Source: Burkholderia cenocepacia (lineage in GTDB: Bacteria > Pseudomonadota > Gammaproteobacteria > Burkholderiales > Burkholderiaceae). From it: 64,000 bases of DNA. The position numbers and the translations under genes were made by a program. The stretch's first letter is position 1, and every line of letters begins with the position of its first letter. The notes beneath the pieces are model-generated. The model saw only the letters and a program-made list of their open reading frames with translations. It was not told the DNA's origin and did not search any database. This document shows, one piece after another, positions 25,942 to 34,129 of the stretch. The DNA lies in NCBI RefSeq assembly GCF_900446215.1, contig NZ_UAQZ01000016.1, forward strand, positions 427,254 to 491,253. Reading direction: 5' to 3'.

Positions 25942-27161
25942 CGTTGGCTCGCTTTTGAATAGAGGACGCCGTCGGCCTGCATTGCATCGATTTCGGCCGA
26001 ATCGAACCCGAGCGAGCGCGCGACCTCCGCGTTGTGCTGCCCGAGATCGGGGGCGACGTCGCGTATGGTCGTGTCGCAATCGGAAAACCGGAACGGCAGG
26101 TTCGGCAGGCGCAGCGTCCCGTAGCGCGGATGCTGCTGCTCGACGACCATGCCTCTGGCCTGGATCTGCGGATCGTTCAACACCTCGTCGATGCGCTGCA
26201 CCTTCGCGCACGGCACGTCGATGCCGTCGAGCAGTTCCAGTACCGACGCGACGGAACGCGCGGCCACCCACGGCTCGACCACCGCCAGGATTTCCGCGCG
26301 GTGCGCGTTGCGGCCGGTGCTGTCGTGAAATCGTGTGTCCGCGCCGAAGCCGGCCGGGCCGCCGTGCGCTTCGATCAGTTGCGCGAAGCGCTTCCATGCG
26401 TCGTCGACTTGCGCGGCGATCACGAGATCGCCGTCGGCGGCCCGGAACACGCCATAGAGCGTCGAGGTCGGCATGTCGTGCCCGGTCTGCTCGGGCAGCA
26501 CGCCCTGCAGCGTGTAGCACTGCACCGCATATTCGTGCATCGATACCAGCGTGTCGTACAGCGCCATGTCGATATGCTGCCCGCGGCCGCTCTTCACGCG
26601 CCCGAGCAGCGCGGCGTTGATGGCCGCGACCGCATGAATCCCGGTGTACATGTCGCCGAGCGAAATGCGCAGCAGCGGCGGCCGCTCGCCGGGCGTGCCG
26701 ACCATCTGCATGATCCCGCTCTTCGCTTCGGCGATCAGCCCGAAGCCGGCGCGATGCGCATCGGGACCGGTGTGCCCGTACGCCGAAATCGAGCAGTAGA
26801 CGAGGCCCGGATTGCGCGCCGACAGTTCGTCATAGCCGAGCCCGAGCTTGTCCAGCGCGCCCGGTCGATAGTTCTCGATGAAGACGTCGGCCGAGTCGCA
26901 CAGCCGCTGCATGAACGCCTTGCCGCGCGCGTCCTTCATGTTGACGCTCACGCCGCGCTTGCCCATGTTGAGCTGCAGGAAATAGCCGCTTTGCTGGTCG
27001 TCGAGCACGGTCGCATGCTGGCGTCCGGCGTCGCCGGCGCCCGGGCGCTCGACCTTGATGACTTCGGCGCCGAGCGCCGCGAGACAGCGCCCGACATACG
27101 GGCCGGCAAGAAAATGGCTGTAGTCGACGACGCGCATGCCTTCGAGGGGACGGGCCTGCAT
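25938..27161 (-). CDS. CaiB/BaiF family CoA-transferase
   Basis: Family III CoA-transferase of 407 residues, matching the usual length of about 400. The N-terminal LEGMRVVDYSHFLAGPYVGRCLAALGAEVIKVERP and Asp170 in SLGDMYTGIHA, the residue that forms the aspartyl-CoA thioester intermediate, identify the family. It would move CoA from a donor such as succinyl-CoA or acetyl-CoA to a carboxylic acid. It is translationally coupled on both sides: the start overlaps the MaoC stop by one base and the stop overlaps the AroE-like start. With the MaoC hydratase it suggests activation and hydration of an unsaturated acid. The acid is unknown; mesaconate- or citramalate-like compounds are candidates. Confidence 0.9.
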   Translation of the reverse strand: MQARPLEGMRVVDYSHFLAGPYVGRCLAALGAEVIKVERPGAGDAGRQHATVLDDQQSGYFLQLNMGKRGVSVNMKDARGKAFMQRLCDSADVFIENYRPGALDKLGLGYDELSARNPGLVYCSISAYGHTGPDAHRAGFGLIAEAKSGIMQMVGTPGERPPLLRISLGDMYTGIHAVAAINAALLGRVKSGRGQHIDMALYDTLVSMHEYAVQCYTLQGVLPEQTGHDMPTSTLYGVFRAADGDLVIAAQVDDAWKRFAQLIEAHGGPAGFGADTRFHDSTGRNAHRAEILAVVEPWVAARSVASVLELLDGIDVPCAKVQRIDEVLNDPQIQARGMVVEQQHPRYGTLRLPNLPFRFSDCDTTIRDVAPDLGQHNAEVARSLGFDSAEIDAMQADGVLYSKASQR

Positions 27162-27625
27162 CACGCTGCCTCCGGCCGGCGCGGCACCATCAGGCGATGT
27201 TCGCCGCGTTGAACGACCTGCCCATCCTGATTGATCAGCTCCGACGGCAGCACGACGATGCCCCAGTCCTGGCGGCTCTTGCTGGCCCGCATCGAACCGA
27301 CGCGGAACGTCACGTGCAGCACGTCGCCGACCTTGATCGGCAGCAGAAAATCCCAGGTCCAGCCGAGCGACATGCCCGGCACAAAGCGATAGTCGCTCTG
27401 GGTCTTCAGGCCGTCGGCAACGGACAGCCCGAACAGCCCGTGCGCGACGAGGCAGCCGAAATGGCTGGCGTTCGCGTAATCCTCGTCGACGTGCACGGGC
27501 GTATGGTCGCCGGTGAGGTCGGCGTACGCGAGAATGCGCGCCTTGGTCACGACGTAAGTCGGGCTCGTGCACGCGTCGCCCTCGCGGGCGTCGTCCCAGT
27601 ATTTCTCGACGATCGTCATGGTCAT
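27161..27625 (-). CDS. MaoC family dehydratase (hot-dog fold)
   Basis: Hot-dog-fold enoyl-CoA hydratase or dehydratase of 154 residues. The signature DLTGDHTPVHVDEDYA near residues 36-51 supplies catalytic Asp40 and His45, followed by the VAHGLFGLSVADGL helix. It should add or remove water on a CoA thioester, and the neighbouring CoA-transferase would supply that thioester. Two ATGs are close together (27625 and 27619); I use the outer one. Its start overlaps the VOC gene stop by 4 bases. Beta-methylmalyl-CoA or mesaconyl-CoA hydratase-like activity is possible but unproven. Confidence 0.88.
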   Translation of the reverse strand: MTMTIVEKYWDDAREGDACTSPTYVVTKARILAYADLTGDHTPVHVDEDYANASHFGCLVAHGLFGLSVADGLKTQSDYRFVPGMSLGWTWDFLLPIKVGDVLHVTFRVGSMRASKSRQDWGIVVLPSELINQDGQVVQRGEHRLMVPRRPEAA

Positions 27626-28014
27626 GCCTCCGCGCGCGGGTCGATCGCCAGCGCCTGCGCGACGCAGGAAGCCGGCTTGGCCTGAATCAGTTCGACGGCA
27701 AGCCCGTCGGGCAGGCGAAGCCAGTTGCGCCCCTGCGGCATCTCCGTCACGTCGAATCGCCGCGCCGCGGCGAGCGCGGCTTCCAGGTCCTCGCACATCA
27801 CGCCGAGATGGGCGAGCCGGCCTTCCGGGCCGTCGTGTTCCGGCGCGTGGATGAACTGCAGGCCGCCGAGCGTCCAGTACTGTCGCGGGGCGTCGAGCGG
27901 GCCGTCCACTTCGCGCAGCGTCATGCCGAGCACGTCCTCGAAGAAACGGATGTGCCAGCGGATGTCCTTCACCCAGATCGCGACGTGTTCGAGATAGGCT
28001 TTCGTGGCGCTCAT
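27622..28014 (-). CDS. VOC (glyoxalase/dioxygenase fold) family protein
   Basis: Metal-binding VOC protein of 130 residues made of two beta-alpha-beta-beta-beta units. Likely ligands are His10 in YLEHVAIWV, a central His in LAHLGVMCEDLEAAL, and Glu in the C-terminal LAVELIQ strand. Members isomerise, epimerise or cleave small acids and CoA esters; methylmalonyl-CoA epimerase is one relative. Its position in the middle of the CoA-ester operon suggests an epimerase or lyase step. It overlaps the KPR-like gene by 4 bases and the MaoC gene by 4 bases. Confidence 0.83.
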   Translation of the reverse strand: MSATKAYLEHVAIWVKDIRWHIRFFEDVLGMTLREVDGPLDAPRQYWTLGGLQFIHAPEHDGPEGRLAHLGVMCEDLEAALAAARRFDVTEMPQGRNWLRLPDGLAVELIQAKPASCVAQALAIDPRAEA

Positions 28015-28961
28015 GCGGCAGCCTCCTCGCGTTGGCGATCGGCCATCGCGCGCTCCAGCCCCTTGATGCACGCGACGAGCGTCGCATTGACCGGCGTCGG
28101 CACGCCGTAGCGCTGCCCGCAGCGCACGACCGAACCGTTGATGAAGTCGATCTCGGTGATCGAGTCCTTCTCGAGGCTTTGCAGCATCGAGGTCTTGAAG
28201 GTCGCGGGCAGCCCTTCAGCGGCCAGCGTCCATGCCTGTTCGGGGTCGGTCATGGACAACTTCACGCCGGCTGCCCGGGCCGCCGCGATCGCCTCGGCCA
28301 CGGCCGCGAGCGACGTGGCCTTGAGCAGCGGCTCGTCGTAAAGCTGTCCGTAGGTGAGCCCCGTGAGGCCCGTCAGCGCGCCCGTCGCGACGTTCACCAG
28401 CAGCTTGTCCCACATCGTGCCGACGATGTTGTCGCTGATCGTCGTCGCGAGACCGGCGCCATCGAACGCGTCGGCGATCGCCTGCACGCGCGGCGTGATG
28501 CGGCCGTCGAGTTCGCCGATGTAGGTCGACTTGCCGATCACGCCGGATTCGATATGGCCCGGGCCGCGCCGCACGCCGCCGACGTAGGTCTTGCCTGCGA
28601 GCACGCGCTCGCGGCCGACGGCGTCGCTCAGGATGTCCTCGTGGCCGAGGCCGTTCTGCAGCGACAGCACGACGGTATCCGCGCCCACCAGCGATCGGGC
28701 GCCGCGGATCGCCGCGTCGGTGTGGAACGACTTGACCAGCACCACGACCAGGTCGGCCGTGCCGACTTCGGCAGCCTGCGTCGTCGCATGCACGCGTACC
28801 TGGCGGCTGCCGCGGGCGTCGTCGACGCGCAGTCCGTCGCGACGCATCGCGTCGACGTGCACGGGCGAGCGATCGATCAGCCAGGTCTCGTGACCGCCTT
28901 CGGTAAGGGTGGCGCCGATCGCGCACCCCAGCGCGCCAGCGCCCAGAATTGCAATTTTCAA
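28011..28961 (-). CDS. ketopantoate reductase-like (KPR) NAD(P)-dependent oxidoreductase
   Basis: Oxidoreductase of 316 residues with the 2-dehydropantoate 2-reductase fold: Rossmann motif GAGALG at residues 7-12, VKSFHTDAAI, LQNGLGHED, and the catalytic Lys in MWDKLLVN. I use a TTG start at 28961 because an AAGGAG lies 7 bases upstream and translation begins exactly at KIAILGAG; an in-frame upstream extension has no such signal. It is the first gene of a five-gene operon, which argues against a pantothenate role. It probably reduces a branched 2-oxo acid or oxidises the hydroxy acid in the pathway. Confidence 0.87.
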   Translation of the reverse strand: MKIAILGAGALGCAIGATLTEGGHETWLIDRSPVHVDAMRRDGLRVDDARGSRQVRVHATTQAAEVGTADLVVVLVKSFHTDAAIRGARSLVGADTVVLSLQNGLGHEDILSDAVGRERVLAGKTYVGGVRRGPGHIESGVIGKSTYIGELDGRITPRVQAIADAFDGAGLATTISDNIVGTMWDKLLVNVATGALTGLTGLTYGQLYDEPLLKATSLAAVAEAIAAARAAGVKLSMTDPEQAWTLAAEGLPATFKTSMLQSLEKDSITEIDFINGSVVRCGQRYGVPTPVNATLVACIKGLERAMADRQREEAAA

Positions 28962-29015
28962 TGCTGTCTCCTTGACGTATGGCCTCACGATAGGAGTCGC
29001 CGCTCATGCCGGCAA

Positions 29016-29042
29016 TGCAATGGATACAATGACGCCATTGCA
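29016..29042. promoter_or_regulatory. inverted repeat TGCAATGG-N11-CCATTGCA, candidate LysR site
   Basis: Two perfect 8-base arms (29016-29023 and 29035-29042) are separated by 11 bases in the 81-base gap between the divergent LysR gene and the five-gene operon. The symmetry and place suit a LysR-type primary binding site. The right arm directly touches the ATG at 29043, which would make binding auto-repressive. Confidence 0.65.
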
Positions 29043-29963
29043 ATGGACAATAATGTGCCGATGCCCGCCGATCTGCCCGACCTGAAGCTGCTGCAGCTTT
29101 TCGATCTCCTGTACGACGTGCGCAGCGTCACGCGCGTCGCCGAGCAACTCGGCCAGAGCCAGCCGACGGTCAGCATCTGGCTCGGGCATTTGCGGGAACA
29201 CCTGCACGATCCGCTCTTCATCCGGACGCCCGGCGGCATGGCGCCGACGCCTCAGGCCGATGCGCTGATCGGGCCCTGCCGGGAAATCCTCGAATCGCTG
29301 CGGCGCTTCACCGCGTGGGAGATCGCGTTCGATCCGTCGACGGCCCAGCGACGCTTTCGCATCTGCATGACCGACGCGAGCCACATCACGCTGCTGCCGC
29401 GGCTACTGGCCCATGTCAGGGCGCAGGCGCCCGGCGTCCGGCTGGAAGCCGCGCGGATCGACGGCAATACGGAACGCGCGCTCGAATCGGGCGAGGCCGA
29501 CCTCGCGATCGGCTATGTGCCCTGGCTCGGCGGCGGCATTTACCAGCAGAAGCTGTATGACCAGGACTGGATTTGTCTGGCCAATCGGCATCACCCGAGA
29601 ATTCGCGGCCGGCTCGGCGCAAAGCAGTATCGTTCCGAAGGACATGTCGCGATCACGGCGGGAACCGGCGCGCAACTGCTCGAACAGGCGCTGCGGCAGG
29701 CGCGCATCGAGCGGGACGTGGTGCTGGAATTGCCGGGCTTCCTGGGTCTGGGGGCGATCGTCCAGACGACCGACCTGATCACGACGCTTCCCCGCCATAT
29801 CGGCGAGACGCTGGCCCACGCGAACGACCTGGCGGTTCATGCCTGCCCGATCCCGGTCGACGGATTCGCGGTACGGCAGCATTGGCATGCGCGATATCAC
29901 CACGAGGCGGGCAACCGGTGGCTGCGCGGCCTCGTGACCGAGTTGTTCGGTGCGTCGCGTTGA
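29043..29963 (+). CDS. LysR family regulator, divergent to the CoA-ester operon
   Basis: LysR-type regulator of 306 residues. The winged HTH runs from about residue 10 (LKLLQLFDLLYDVRSVTRVAEQLGQSQPTVSIWLGHLREHLHDPLFIRT), in the NodD/PcpR-like style, followed by the effector domain (ADLAIGYVPWLGGGIYQQKLYDQDW). The ATG at 29043 has no good Shine-Dalgarno and abuts an inverted repeat; an internal ATG at 29061 (MPADLPD) would still keep the full HTH. It is divergent from the KPR-VOC-MaoC-CaiB-AroE operon and is its likely activator. Confidence 0.88.
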   Translation: MDNNVPMPADLPDLKLLQLFDLLYDVRSVTRVAEQLGQSQPTVSIWLGHLREHLHDPLFIRTPGGMAPTPQADALIGPCREILESLRRFTAWEIAFDPSTAQRRFRICMTDASHITLLPRLLAHVRAQAPGVRLEAARIDGNTERALESGEADLAIGYVPWLGGGIYQQKLYDQDWICLANRHHPRIRGRLGAKQYRSEGHVAITAGTGAQLLEQALRQARIERDVVLELPGFLGLGAIVQTTDLITTLPRHIGETLAHANDLAVHACPIPVDGFAVRQHWHARYHHEAGNRWLRGLVTELFGASR

Positions 29964-30421
29964 CCGGTAGCCATGGCGCGGGGGTGCCGGTACGCGTAAA
30001 CGGGGTGGGCGACCCAAACGTCACCGCCCTCATCCCGACGTAGACACAGAAATAGAGGGGCCGCGGCCCCAACGGCACGCGACCGTTGCGCAGAATATCG
30101 AGCACGCCGGCCATGCTCAGCCACGGCGCAGGCCCGCTCGGTCTCCAGGTCGCGCAGCCCCATCGCGTCCTGCATGGGCGCCACGCGCCAGCCGGACGGC
30201 GGGAAGAAGTCGGCCGTCTCGAAACCGGACGCGGCTTCGCTCACCCTCCCGCCCGTGGCCGTGCGGCCCGCCATTTCGCTTCGCCCTCCCAATCTCAAAA
30301 TTACGATTGCAAATGCCTCTCATTTGCATTAAATTGCCGCGCAAATGTACTGTTTGGAACACAGATGTCGGCGCGAGGCCGCCCGCCGTGCCCGAACGCG
30401 AAACACACTAAAAGGAGGAGT
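29964..30421. other. intergenic region before the TonB-dependent receptor
   Basis: This 458-base gap has no supported gene. Minus-strand frames at 29897-30298 and 29779-30114 contain plausible-looking protein text in two different frames (FETADFFPPSGWRVAPMQD and LDILRNGRVPLG), which may be a decayed, frameshifted gene or chance. A perfect 14-base palindrome GGGGCCGCGGCCCC lies at 30057-30070. The last 120 bases are AT-richer and hold the Fur-like palindrome and receptor promoter. Confidence 0.4.
30308..30328. promoter_or_regulatory. Fur-box-like palindrome upstream of the TonB receptor
   Basis: TGCAAATG-CCTCT-CATTTGCA is a perfect dyad with 8-base arms; a further GCAAATG repeats at 30341-30347. 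The element is AT-rich against a GC-rich background, lies about 95-115 bases before the siderophore receptor start, and resembles beta-proteobacterial Fur sites built on GCAAATG/CATTTGC halves. The Fur assignment is inference. Confidence 0.55.
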
Positions 30422-32527
30422 ATGAGCAGGAGGAACTGGGCGGCCGCACCGATGGCCATCGTCGTCGGCACGACCGGCATGGGCAGCGCCGACGCGCAGG
30501 AGACGGCGCTACCCACCATCGAGATCTCCGCCCAACGCGCGACGGCGCCGTTTCGTACGCGTGAATCGACGAGCGCGACGCGCAGCGAGGCGGACGTGAT
30601 GGAGATTCCGTTCGCGGTCAGCAGCGTCGACACGAAGCTGATCCAGACCGTGGCCGCCACGCGCGGCGACGATCTCTACGACTGGGTCGCGGGCGTCTCG
30701 CGCCAGAACAACTTCGGCGGCCTGTGGGACAACTACGCGGTGCGCGGCTTCGCCGGCGACGGCAACACGTCCGGCACCGACTACCTCGTCAACGGCTTTT
30801 CGTGGAATCGCGGCATGAGCGTGCCGCGCGACACCGTCAACCTCGAACGGATGGAAGTGCTCAAGGGGCCGGCGTCCGCGCTGTATGGCCGCGGCGATCC
30901 GGGCGGGATCATCAGCTATACGACCAAGCAGCCGCAGTTTGCCCGCGCGACCACCGTCGGCGTGTCGGCCGGCAGCTACGGCGCATTGCGGCAGACCCTC
31001 GATACGACCGGCCCCGTCACGCAATCGCTGGCGTACCGCTTCGTCGCGATGAACGAGAACAACGGCAGCTTTCGCGACACGGTGTCGAGCAAACGCTACC
31101 TGTTCTCGCCGTCGTTCACGTGGGACATCGGCGCGGACACGACGCTCCACTACGAGTTCGAGAGTGCGCGTCAGCGCGCGCCGCTCGATCGCGGCGTGCT
31201 CGCGGTCAACGGGCAACTGGGCGTGATCCCCGCGTCGCGCTTTCTCGGCGAGCCGCGCGACGGCGACTACGACGTGCGCAACACGGGCCACCAGTTCACG
31301 CTCGAGCATCGCATCGATTCGGCTTGGTCGATCAATGCCGGCGTCGCGCAACGTAAGACCGACCTGTCGGGGCGCTCGTCCGAGGCGTTCGCGTTGCAGC
31401 CGGACGGCCGCACGCTGTGGCGCCGCTACCGGCAAGTCGCGTTTCACTCGAACGACCTGCAAGGCCGCCTCGAGACGGCCGGCTCGTTCCGCACCGGCGG
31501 CATCGGCCACACGCTCGTGATGGGCGTCGATGCGTATCGCTTCAACTACGACCAGTTCGTCACGCGTTCCACGCCGACCGCCGCCGCGCCGTATGCGATC
31601 GACATCTTCGATCCGGTCTACGGCCAGCCCGCGCCGACGCCGCGCACCGCGACCAACCTGCTCGAACGCGACGACGGTCAAGGCGTCTACGCGCAGGACA
31701 CGCTCGCGTTCGGGCCGCACTGGAAAATCCTGGCCGGGCTGCGCTGGGATCGCTTCCACCAGTCGATCGACAACCGCCTGAAGGGCGTGACGACGAGCCA
31801 GCTCCAGACCGCGCTGAGCCCGCGTATCGGCGTCGTGTATGAAATGAGTCCCGCGTGGTCGTTCTATGCGAACACCGCGTATTCGTTCCGGCCGAACAAC
31901 GGTGCCGACATCAACGGCCGCGCGTTCGATCCCGAAAAGGGCCACGGCTACGAAGCCGGCGCGAAATGGGCCGGCGCGCGCTCGCTCACGACCGTCTCGG
32001 CGTTCTACGTGACCAAGCGCAACGTCCTCACCGCCGATCCGGCGAATGCGGGCTTCTCGCGCGCGGCCGGCGAAGTGCGCAGCCGCGGCATCGAATTCGA
32101 ATGGAGCGGCGATCTCGGTCACGGCTTGCGCGGGCTCGCCAACCTCGCGTACGTCGACGCCGAGGTCACGCGCGATGCCGTGCTCGCGTCCGGGGCGCGC
32201 CTCGTCGACGTTCCGCGGCTGAGCGGCAGCGCGCTGCTGATGTACGAAACCACGCTGCCGTTCGCGGACAAGGCCGGCGCCGGTGCCGGCGTGATCTACG
32301 TCGGGCGCCGCGCGGGCAACACGGCCAACACGCAGGACGGCTTCGAGCTGCCGGCCTACGCGACCGTGCAGCTGAACGGCTATCTTCAGGTCAACAAGCA
32401 CCTGCGCGCGTCGGTCGTGCTGAACAACCTGTTCAACCGCACCACCTACGTCAGTTCGTACAACAGCCTGTGGGTCACGCCGGGCGCGCCGCGCAGCCTG
32501 TTCGCGTCGCTCGCCTACTCGTTCTAG
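30422..32527 (+). CDS. TonB-dependent siderophore receptor
   Basis: Outer-membrane ligand-gated channel of 701 residues for ferric siderophores. It starts after a very strong AAAGGAGGAG. A signal peptide ends near residue 26 (GSADAQ). The plug domain follows, with IPFAVSSVDTKLIQTVAATRGDDLYDWVAGVSRQNNFGG, YAVRGFAGDGNTSGTDYLVNGF and RMEVLKGPASALYGRGDPGG, the last a family hallmark. The remaining 550 residues are a beta-barrel ending in ASLAYSF with the terminal Phe. The Fur-like palindrome upstream suggests iron repression. The ligand is unknown; no siderophore synthesis genes are in the window. Confidence 0.92.
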   Translation: MSRRNWAAAPMAIVVGTTGMGSADAQETALPTIEISAQRATAPFRTRESTSATRSEADVMEIPFAVSSVDTKLIQTVAATRGDDLYDWVAGVSRQNNFGGLWDNYAVRGFAGDGNTSGTDYLVNGFSWNRGMSVPRDTVNLERMEVLKGPASALYGRGDPGGIISYTTKQPQFARATTVGVSAGSYGALRQTLDTTGPVTQSLAYRFVAMNENNGSFRDTVSSKRYLFSPSFTWDIGADTTLHYEFESARQRAPLDRGVLAVNGQLGVIPASRFLGEPRDGDYDVRNTGHQFTLEHRIDSAWSINAGVAQRKTDLSGRSSEAFALQPDGRTLWRRYRQVAFHSNDLQGRLETAGSFRTGGIGHTLVMGVDAYRFNYDQFVTRSTPTAAAPYAIDIFDPVYGQPAPTPRTATNLLERDDGQGVYAQDTLAFGPHWKILAGLRWDRFHQSIDNRLKGVTTSQLQTALSPRIGVVYEMSPAWSFYANTAYSFRPNNGADINGRAFDPEKGHGYEAGAKWAGARSLTTVSAFYVTKRNVLTADPANAGFSRAAGEVRSRGIEFEWSGDLGHGLRGLANLAYVDAEVTRDAVLASGARLVDVPRLSGSALLMYETTLPFADKAGAGAGVIYVGRRAGNTANTQDGFELPAYATVQLNGYLQVNKHLRASVVLNNLFNRTTYVSSYNSLWVTPGAPRSLFASLAYSF

Positions 32528-32571
32528 CGCCCGTTCGCGCTACCGCGCGAGCGCGGCGACTTGCGTCGCCG

Positions 32572-32889
32572 TCAGCGCGCCCCTGCGGAAAACGCAGCGG
32601 GCTCCGCCGCGCCGTCCCGCTCGATGCGCTCGACGATGCGCGCCAGCCGAATGATGTCGGTCAGCGCGAAATCGGCCGCATCGGGCCGGGATCGGCCGCA
32701 CGCGTCGGCCATCCGCATCGCGAACGACAGCGCTTCGGACCGCTCGTGCAGCAGCGCGCGCAGTGCATCCGCGATCACCTGCCGGTCGCGCGGATCACCG
32801 AGGCCCAGCACCGGGCCGGCATCCGGCATCGCGCGCGGCCCGGCCGCCCGCACGGAAACATCCTGCACGCGCATCGTGTTTCGTTCCAT
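32572..32889 (-). CDS. conserved-looking small protein at the end of the xyl operon
   Basis: Unrecognised 105-residue protein. It starts at an ATG with AGGAAGG 7 bases upstream and lies only 40 bases after xylH on the same strand, so it is probably translated from the xyl transcript. The sequence (DVSVRAAGPRAMPDAGP, then a helical part DRQVIADALRALLHERSEALSFAMRMADACG and ADFALTDIIRLARIVERIERDG) is soluble and mostly helical, with no signal peptide or known motif. It could be a small accessory or regulatory protein. I do not assign a function. Confidence 0.6.
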   Translation of the reverse strand: MERNTMRVQDVSVRAAGPRAMPDAGPVLGLGDPRDRQVIADALRALLHERSEALSFAMRMADACGRSRPDAADFALTDIIRLARIVERIERDGAAEPAAFSAGAR

Positions 32890-32929
32890 GGCCTTCCTCG
32901 TTGTCGACTCGCGACCGACCAGCGGCCCG

Positions 32930-34129
32930 TCACCGCCGGTTCGAGCGCGACACCACGTCGATCCACACCGCCAGCACCAGCACCGCGCCCTTGACGATCA
33001 TCTGCCAGTACGCGTCGACGTCCAGCATCGACATCCCGTTGTCGAGGCTCGCCATCACGAGCGCGCCGATCAACGCGCCGTAGACGGTGCCCGATCCGCC
33101 GCGCATCGACGTGCCGCCGATGAAGCACGCGGCGATCGCATCGAGTTCGCCCATCGTGCCGGCGGACGGCGACCCGGCCGCCAGCCGCGCCGTGTTCACG
33201 AGGCCGGCAAACGCGCACATCAATCCCATCAGCGCGAAGATCGCGAGCTTCACGCGATCGGTGTCCACGCCCGACAGCCGCGTCGCCTCCAGGTTCGATC
33301 CCACCGCATAGATGCGCCGGCCGAATACCGTCTGCGTCGCGATCCACGAGAACACGCCGAGCAACGCGAGCAGCAACAGCACCGGCACCGGAATGCCGCC
33401 GTAACGGTCGAGCGTCGCGACGAACGCGAACAGTACCGCGCCGGCGCCGACGATCTTCGCGACGTCCTGCCACAGCGGCGCGACCGCGAGCCGGTAGCGA
33501 TGCCGCGTGCCGCGCTGCCGCACCACCAGCAGCGTCACGAGCGCGAACAGCAGGACGGCGAGGCCGTCCCCCGCCACGCGCGGCAGATAGCCCTGCCCGA
33601 TGAACACGAAGCCGTCGGATACCGGCGCGATCGTCGAGCCGCCGGTCACGCCGAGCAGGATGCCGCGAAACGCGAGCATCCCGCCCAGCCCGACGATGAA
33701 CGACGGCACGCGCCGATAGGTCGACCACCAGCCGTTGAAGAGCCCGATCAGCACGCCGAGCGCGAGCACGGCCGGGACCGTCGCCGCGACCGGCCAGTGA
33801 CGGTTGACGTCGAGGATCGCGGCGACGCCGCCGAGCAGCCCGAGCAGCGAGCCGACCGACAGGTCGATCTCGCCCGCGATGATGACGAACACCATGCCGC
33901 ACGCGAGCATGCCGGTGATCGACATCTGCCGCAGCAGGTTCGATACGTTGCGCGGCGTGACGAACGCGCCGTCCGTCAGCACCGAGAAGAACGCCCAGAT
34001 CGCGACGACCGCGAACAGCAGCGCAAGCACCTTGTAGCGCGTGAAGACATGGCGCAATGGCAGCCGCGGCGCGCGGCCGGCGCCTGCATCCTGCGTCGCC
34101 GGGGTCGAGGAAGAAAGTTCGGAATTCAT
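32930..34129 (-). CDS. xylH: D-xylose ABC transporter permease
   Basis: Inner-membrane permease of 399 residues, the XylH size, with about ten helices. Diagnostic text includes GMVFVIIAGEIDLSVGSLLGLLGG and FIGGTSMRGGSGTVYGALIGALVMASLDNGMSMLDVDAYWQMIVKG. It forms the channel for xylose taken from XylF, energised by XylG. Its ATG overlaps the xylG stop by 4 bases (ATGA). The much longer open frame to 35590 is an antisense artefact inside xylG. Confidence 0.93.
   Translation of the reverse strand: MNSELSSSTPATQDAGAGRAPRLPLRHVFTRYKVLALLFAVVAIWAFFSVLTDGAFVTPRNVSNLLRQMSITGMLACGMVFVIIAGEIDLSVGSLLGLLGGVAAILDVNRHWPVAATVPAVLALGVLIGLFNGWWSTYRRVPSFIVGLGGMLAFRGILLGVTGGSTIAPVSDGFVFIGQGYLPRVAGDGLAVLLFALVTLLVVRQRGTRHRYRLAVAPLWQDVAKIVGAGAVLFAFVATLDRYGGIPVPVLLLLALLGVFSWIATQTVFGRRIYAVGSNLEATRLSGVDTDRVKLAIFALMGLMCAFAGLVNTARLAAGSPSAGTMGELDAIAACFIGGTSMRGGSGTVYGALIGALVMASLDNGMSMLDVDAYWQMIVKGAVLVLAVWIDVVSRSNRR

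Noticed and set aside
30057..30070. Perfect palindrome GGGGCCGCGGCCCC
   Set aside because: In a genome of this GC content such a sequence can arise by chance, and it has no loop or T tail to act as a terminator.
29779..30298. Two minus-strand frames that look partly protein-like in the gap before the TonB receptor
   Set aside because: No ribosome-binding site, no family match, and the sensible text switches frame; a decayed gene is possible but not supportable from the sequence alone.
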